NCBI RefSeq assembly: GCF_001642725.1
Contig: NZ_LSUQ01000019.1
Location: forward strand, 1 to 48,120
Length of the DNA: 48,120 nucleotides
Direction: 5' to 3'
Source of the DNA: Ferroacidibacillus organovorans
GTDB taxonomy: Bacteria > Bacillota > Bacilli > Alicyclobacillales > SLC66
Part shown: positions 44,536 through 48,120 of the stretch, one piece after another
Layout of the letters: the number at the start of each line of letters is the position of its first letter
Position numbering within the stretch: the stretch's first letter is position 1
Notes under the pieces: model-generated
The model's database searches: none
The model's input: the letters and a program-made list of their open reading frames with translations, nothing else
Told to the model about the DNA's origin: nothing
Made by a program: the position numbers and the translations under genes

Positions 44536-45960
44536 TCACGCGAGCGTCGGTGAAACGCGCGAACGGGGCGTCTCACCGGATTCAGATTTTGTCGCAAGGA
44601 CACTCGCTTGCGTCAGTGAGTGTGTCCTCATTGAATCAGAAGATGTGTTCGTCTTTTGCAAGAAAGTCTGATCAACACCGTGTGTCTCATCGGGTGGCGC
44701 GACCAGATCAAAGATGCGCGCAAACGTTCGCAATGCATCGCCGCCGCCCGGTTCTTTCGCCATTTCCTTGATGCTCGCAATCGGATCGCGCAACAACTGA
44801 TTCACAATGCTTGACGTGTGTTTTCTAAGCACGTCAACTTGGCGCTCATCGAGATCCGGCAATTTATGTTGCAGACTTTCCATTACCGCCGCCTGAATGG
44901 CGAACGACTTTTCGCGAAGCTCTGCAATGAGCGGCACAACCTGTTGCTCTGCCTGCCACTTGGCGAACGCGATGAGTTCATCTTCGATCATCTGTTCAAC
45001 CTGACTCGCCTCGTGATGCCGCAGCGCAAATCCTTCTGCCACCATCCCTTGCAAATCATCAATGTCATAGAGATACAACCCATCCAGCTGAGCGACACTC
45101 GGATCGACGTCTCTTGGCACCGCGATGTCGATGATAAAGAGCGGGCGACGTTTCCGAGAGCGAAGGGCTGTCGACACCATCGTTTCTGTGAGAACGTACC
45201 CTTTTGCACCCGTTCCGCTGATGACAATGTCCGCTTCTGCGAGAGATTCCGCCAATTGCTCCCAGGGACGCGCAATCCCCGCAAAAGCAGAAGCGAGCGT
45301 TTGGGCGTTTTCAAGCGTGCGATTGACCACAACAATTTTTGCGACGCCGTTTGCGCGAAGATGCGTCAGCGTCAATTCACTCATCTTTCCGGCGCCGATG
45401 ACCAAAACGGTTTTCCCGCTCATGGTTGAGAACACTTTTCTCGCAAGCGATACAGCCGCGTAGCTCACAGAAACAGCCGCCTGTCCAATCATCGTTTCTG
45501 TCTGCACGCGTTTTCCAAACGAGATTGCCGAGCGCATGGCGTAATTCATGAGGTGCCCTGTTGCCAAGTGGTCTTGTGCGATCAGATAGGCTTGGCGAAC
45601 CTGTCCAAGAATCTGCGTTTCGCCGATGACCATAGAATCGAGTCCTGATACGACCCGCAGGAGATGATCCACCACGTCCCGTTCTTGATAGCGGTTCAGC
45701 AGTCTCGAAAGCGTCTCTTGATCCATTTCACCAAAGCGTGAAAGATAACCAATAAACTTTGCGATGGCAGGTCCTGGCTGCTCAACATCAGCATAGAGTT
45801 CCGTTCGATTGCAGGTGGAAAGCAGCACAACCTCATGGATGCCCTGCATCTCGTGAAGTTCAGAGACGAGTTCACCAACCTGATCTTCAGGGACTGCGAA
45901 CCGCTCCCGCACTTCCACGGGCGCCGTTCGATAGTTAAGGCTCAGGGCCACAAGGCTCAC
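44536..45960 (-). CDS. hemA: Glutamyl-tRNA reductase
   Basis: A 474-residue enzyme catalysing the first committed step of haem synthesis from Glu-tRNA. The catalytic cysteine is in VLLSTCNRTELYA (about 50). The NADPH domain has VLVIGAGKMSELTLTHL, and SGLDSMVIGETQILGQVR is diagnostic. The helical dimerisation domain is followed by about 45 extra residues rich in Ser and Thr (from HGVDQTF onward), which most homologues lack. The GTG start has GGAG 10 bases upstream. First gene of hemAXCDBL. Confidence 0.97.
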   Translation of the reverse strand: MSLVALSLNYRTAPVEVRERFAVPEDQVGELVSELHEMQGIHEVVLLSTCNRTELYADVEQPGPAIAKFIGYLSRFGEMDQETLSRLLNRYQERDVVDHLLRVVSGLDSMVIGETQILGQVRQAYLIAQDHLATGHLMNYAMRSAISFGKRVQTETMIGQAAVSVSYAAVSLARKVFSTMSGKTVLVIGAGKMSELTLTHLRANGVAKIVVVNRTLENAQTLASAFAGIARPWEQLAESLAEADIVISGTGAKGYVLTETMVSTALRSRKRRPLFIIDIAVPRDVDPSVAQLDGLYLYDIDDLQGMVAEGFALRHHEASQVEQMIEDELIAFAKWQAEQQVVPLIAELREKSFAIQAAVMESLQHKLPDLDERQVDVLRKHTSSIVNQLLRDPIASIKEMAKEPGGGDALRTFARIFDLVAPPDETHGVDQTFLQKTNTSSDSMRTHSLTQASVLATKSESGETPRSRVSPTLA

Positions 45961-45983
45961 AATAGAACATCTCCAACTCGGAT

Positions 45984-45997
45984 TTATTCCGTAATAA
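45984..45997. promoter_or_regulatory. Small inverted repeat in the hemA leader
   Basis: TTATT-N4-AATAA lies between the hemA -10 element and the start codon. It is a possible operator; in Bacillus the hemA operon is PerR-controlled, but this repeat matches the PerR box only loosely. Confidence 0.25.
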
Positions 45998-46048
45998 TAA
46001 ACAAGATGAGAACGAACATGAATTCAAGTTTCTCACGTTCCACAATAT

Positions 46049-46079
46049 ATTATAACATCTTGTCGAATTTGGTTGTCCA
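46049..46079 (-). promoter_or_regulatory. Candidate promoter of the haem operon
   Basis: A perfect TATAAT (46054-46049) lies 90 bases before hemA. The best -35 is TGGACA or GGACAA (46079-46073), at 18-19 bases spacing. Confidence 0.6.
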
Positions 46080-46118
46080 ATCGATGTGAACGGTTCCTAT
46101 CACTTCTGTGCAAAAGTG

Positions 46119-46147
46119 TTGACGAGTAGCTTTACGAATGACACAAT
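46119..46147 (+). promoter_or_regulatory. Sigma-A promoter of the EamA transporter gene
   Basis: TTGACG (46119-46124) and CACAAT (46142-46147) are separated by exactly 17 bases. Transcription would start near 46154, which rules out the ATG at 46086. Confidence 0.75.
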
Positions 46148-46166
46148 AGCGCGTGAGGTGAAAGGG

Positions 46167-47099
46167 TTGAACCGTGTTCTTGCCGATTGGGTACTCGTAT
46201 TGGTTACGTTTGTCTGGGGTGCAACATTTGTCGTCGTGCAAGACGCCATTAAAGACATTCCCGTCTTTGCATTTCTCGCCATACGCTTTTTATCGGCGGG
46301 CGTCATTCTGCTCTTCGCGGCGCTGCTGCTAAAGCGTGGAAGGGCTGCGTTGCGGACGTTCTCCTTGTGGAAAAACGGCCTCATCCTCGGTTTTTGGCTC
46401 TATGCAGGTTACGCCTTTCAAACGCTCGGACTCATGCATACCACTGCTGCCAAATCAGGTCTCATCACAGGACTATGTGTCGCGCTGGTGCCAATCTTTT
46501 CAATTTTCCTACTCCGCCACAAACCACCGCGCGGCGCGTTTATCGGCGTCGGGATAGCGACACTCGGACTTTTTTTACTCTCCGGTATTCGTTCAGGCAC
46601 TGTAAACATCGACGATTTTCTCACACTACTTTGCGCGATCGCATTTGCGATTCAGATCGTCTTGATGGCCAAACACGCGCGTGAGCACGACCCACTCACG
46701 CTCGCCGCTGTACAAATTCTGTTCGTTGGAGTGTTGAGCGAATTTTCATCGCTTTTTATGCGCGAATCACTCCACCTTATCGCGACTTCACTCACCGTAC
46801 CAACCGTCTGGATCGCCCTGCTGATTTGCTCACTCTTGGCCACCGTCATCGCCTACTTTGCTCAAGCAGCATTTCAACGCTATACTACGCCAACGAAAAC
46901 CGCGCTCATTTTTTCACTGGAACCTGTGTTTGCGGCGCTCGTCGCCGTTTGGTACGGCGGAGAATCACTAACCCTGTTTTCTATCTTTGGTGGTTTTCTG
47001 ATCGTCGCAGGTATGTTGACCGCAGAATTCTCAGGTCAGGAGCGTGCGCATTCCAGAAAGAAACAAGGTGAGCGTCCTGCGAAGCAATCTACGCTCTGA
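46167..47099 (+). CDS. EamA/DMT-family transporter
   Basis: A 310-residue membrane protein made of two EamA repeats (about 5-135 and 145-285), with ten hydrophobic segments. Typical features are VLVTFVWGATFVVVQDA at the start, PVFAFLAIRFLSAGVIL and, in the second repeat, PTKTALIFSLEPVFAALVA. Such proteins export or take up metabolites such as amino acids; the substrate here is unknown. I chose the TTG at 46167, 8 bases after GAGG and downstream of the predicted transcription start; a GTG at 46158 is also possible. It stands alone on the plus strand between the hem operon and engB. Confidence 0.9.
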   Translation: MNRVLADWVLVLVTFVWGATFVVVQDAIKDIPVFAFLAIRFLSAGVILLFAALLLKRGRAALRTFSLWKNGLILGFWLYAGYAFQTLGLMHTTAAKSGLITGLCVALVPIFSIFLLRHKPPRGAFIGVGIATLGLFLLSGIRSGTVNIDDFLTLLCAIAFAIQIVLMAKHAREHDPLTLAAVQILFVGVLSEFSSLFMRESLHLIATSLTVPTVWIALLICSLLATVIAYFAQAAFQRYTTPTKTALIFSLEPVFAALVAVWYGGESLTLFSIFGGFLIVAGMLTAEFSGQERAHSRKKQGERPAKQSTL

Positions 47100-47111
47100 G
47101 AGGACTGCGGC

Positions 47112-47133
47112 GGGGGATCACAAAAGATCCCCC
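47112..47133. terminator. Hairpin shared by the transporter and engB 3' ends
   Basis: GGGGGATC and GATCCCCC form an 8-bp stem around ACAAAA between convergent genes. It overlaps the engB stop codon. Neither side has a T-run, so intrinsic termination is uncertain. Confidence 0.45.
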
Positions 47134-47735
47134 ACATCACTTTGACCTTTACTCAGACGCCCTTCAACATGTTCCCAAAGTGCATCAATTCCATACCCCG
47201 AGTCGGCAGATGTCAAAAAAATGGGATGATCAGCTTCGAGATGCAAGTCCTTGCGAATGACGTGTTGCTGTCGCGCATAGGCACCACGCGCTATTTTATC
47301 AGCTTTCGTTGCCGCAATCACGTGGCGTTCATAAAAAATGGATTGTAAATAAGCGGAAACATCGCAGTCGAGAGCACTCGGAGGATGCCTGATATCGATC
47401 AGTTGAATGACCCACACAAGCGTTTCTCGATCTGTAAGATAGCCTTCAATCATCGGTCCAAACTCGCTGCGTATCGATTTTCTCACATTAGCATACCCAT
47501 AACCTGGAAGATCAACCAAGCGAAAGGTCTGGTTGATATCATAAAAATTGAGCGTCTGCGTCTTGCCAGGCGTTGCTGATGTGCGCGCGAGTCTTCGACG
47601 ATTTAGCATGCGGTTAATGAGTGATGACTTTCCGACATTTGAGCGTCCAACCATCGCCAATTCTGGGCGATCCGCTTCCGGAAACTGTTCCTTGGTAACG
47701 GCTGATGTGAGAAATTCTGCTGCTTTAATAATCAT
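47118..47735 (-). CDS. engB: Ribosome biogenesis GTPase EngB/YsxC
   Basis: A 205-residue TrmE-Era-EngA-YihA-Septin-type GTPase. It has G1 GRSNVGKSSLINR (about 31), the G2 region TSATPGKTQTLNFY, G3 LVDLPGYGYA and G4 TKADK. YsxC/EngB is needed for 50S subunit assembly. The ATG lies two bases after the lon stop. The lon-ysxC-hemA order is that of Bacillus, apart from the inserted transporter. Confidence 0.97.
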   Translation of the reverse strand: MIIKAAEFLTSAVTKEQFPEADRPELAMVGRSNVGKSSLINRMLNRRRLARTSATPGKTQTLNFYDINQTFRLVDLPGYGYANVRKSIRSEFGPMIEGYLTDRETLVWVIQLIDIRHPPSALDCDVSAYLQSIFYERHVIAATKADKIARGAYARQQHVIRKDLHLEADHPIFLTSADSGYGIDALWEHVEGRLSKGQSDVGDLL

Positions 47736-47737
47736 TT

Positions 47738-48120
47738 TTACATTTGATCCCGCAACGCGTTTTCCAACACTTGATCCATATGCTCAACGAACACAAGATT
47801 CAGATGTTGACGAACCGTTTCTGGAATATCCTCCATATCTTTTGCGTTGTCTCGCGGCAAAAGCACCGTTTGTATCCCTGCGCGATGAGCACTCAAACAT
47901 TTTTCCTTCACCCCACCGATAGGCAAAACGCGTCCGCGCAGTGTAATTTCTCCTGTCATGGCGACATCGCGGCGAATCGCCCTTCCCGTCAGCGCAGAAG
48001 CGAGCGCCGTCGCCATGGTAATCCCGGCAGATGGGCCGTCCTTTGGAATCGCTCCTTCCGGAACGTGGATGTGAATATCGTGATTCTCAATAAAATCGCC
48101 AGGGATGGAAAGCTCATGCG
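47738..48120 (-). CDS. lon: ATP-dependent protease Lon, C-terminal part (partial)
   Basis: The right edge cuts the gene. The 127 residues present are the end of the Lon peptidase domain, with the catalytic serine in [11 protein letters not shown] and the lysine in [15 protein letters not shown]. It reads VHVPEGAIP near the window edge. Lon degrades damaged and regulatory proteins in the cytosol. Confidence 0.97.
   Translation of the reverse strand, partial: HELSIPGDFIENHDIHIHVPEGAIPKDGPSAGITMATALASALTGRAIRRDVAMTGEITLRGRVLPIGGVKEKCLSAHRAGIQTVLLPRDNAKDMEDIPETVRQHLNLVFVEHMDQVLENALRDQM

Overview
The window is from a low-complexity-free, roughly balanced-GC Firmicutes (Bacilli) chromosome. The gene order hemAXCDBL, spoVID, ysxE-like, valS, folC, prepilin peptidase, spoIIB-like, maf, radC, mreBCD matches the backbone known from Bacillus. 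Spore genes (spoVID, CotS/YsxE-type proteins, spoIIB-like), a valS T-box and a bacilliredoxin point to a spore-forming, bacillithiol-type organism. An Alicyclobacillaceae-like member is my best guess, but the sequence does not prove it. Almost all genes lie on the minus strand, so transcription runs from high to low coordinates.

Layout, right to left: the lon 3' end (partial) and engB; a plus-strand EamA transporter; the haem operon hemA-hemX-hemC-hemD-hemB-hemL; a soluble NarL-type two-component pair followed by a complete Tad/Flp pilus module (flp, tadV, tadE, tadG, cpaB, tadZ, tadA, tadB, tadC, then DUF192); a convergent small plus-strand gene; spoVID and two CotS/YsxE-like genes; a small membrane protein gene; valS with a T-box leader, folC and murC; a type IVa pilus cluster (prepilin peptidase, pilB, pilT, pilC, major pilin, pilM, pilN, pilO and three minor-pilin-like genes); a G5/3D cell-wall protein; a bacilliredoxin gene; a plus-strand CPA2 antiporter; spoIIB-like; and the maf-radC-mreBCD-PBP2 shape/division operon, cut by the left edge. 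The only stretch over 300 bases without a gene is the valS leader (25051-25399), which holds the T-box and its promoter.

Two pilus systems (type IVa and Tad) are embedded in the conserved backbone. The type IV set surrounds the position where Bacillus carries comC; the Tad set sits between hemL and spoVID. Neither contains a secretin, as expected for a monoderm cell.

The most unusual item is at 7843-8175. It encodes a YtxJ/BrxC-type monothiol bacilliredoxin whose single catalytic cysteine codon is an in-frame TGA, followed by a hairpin of bacterial SECIS form. This predicts a selenocysteine-containing bacilliredoxin, which automatic annotation would truncate to a 72-residue fragment starting at 8061.
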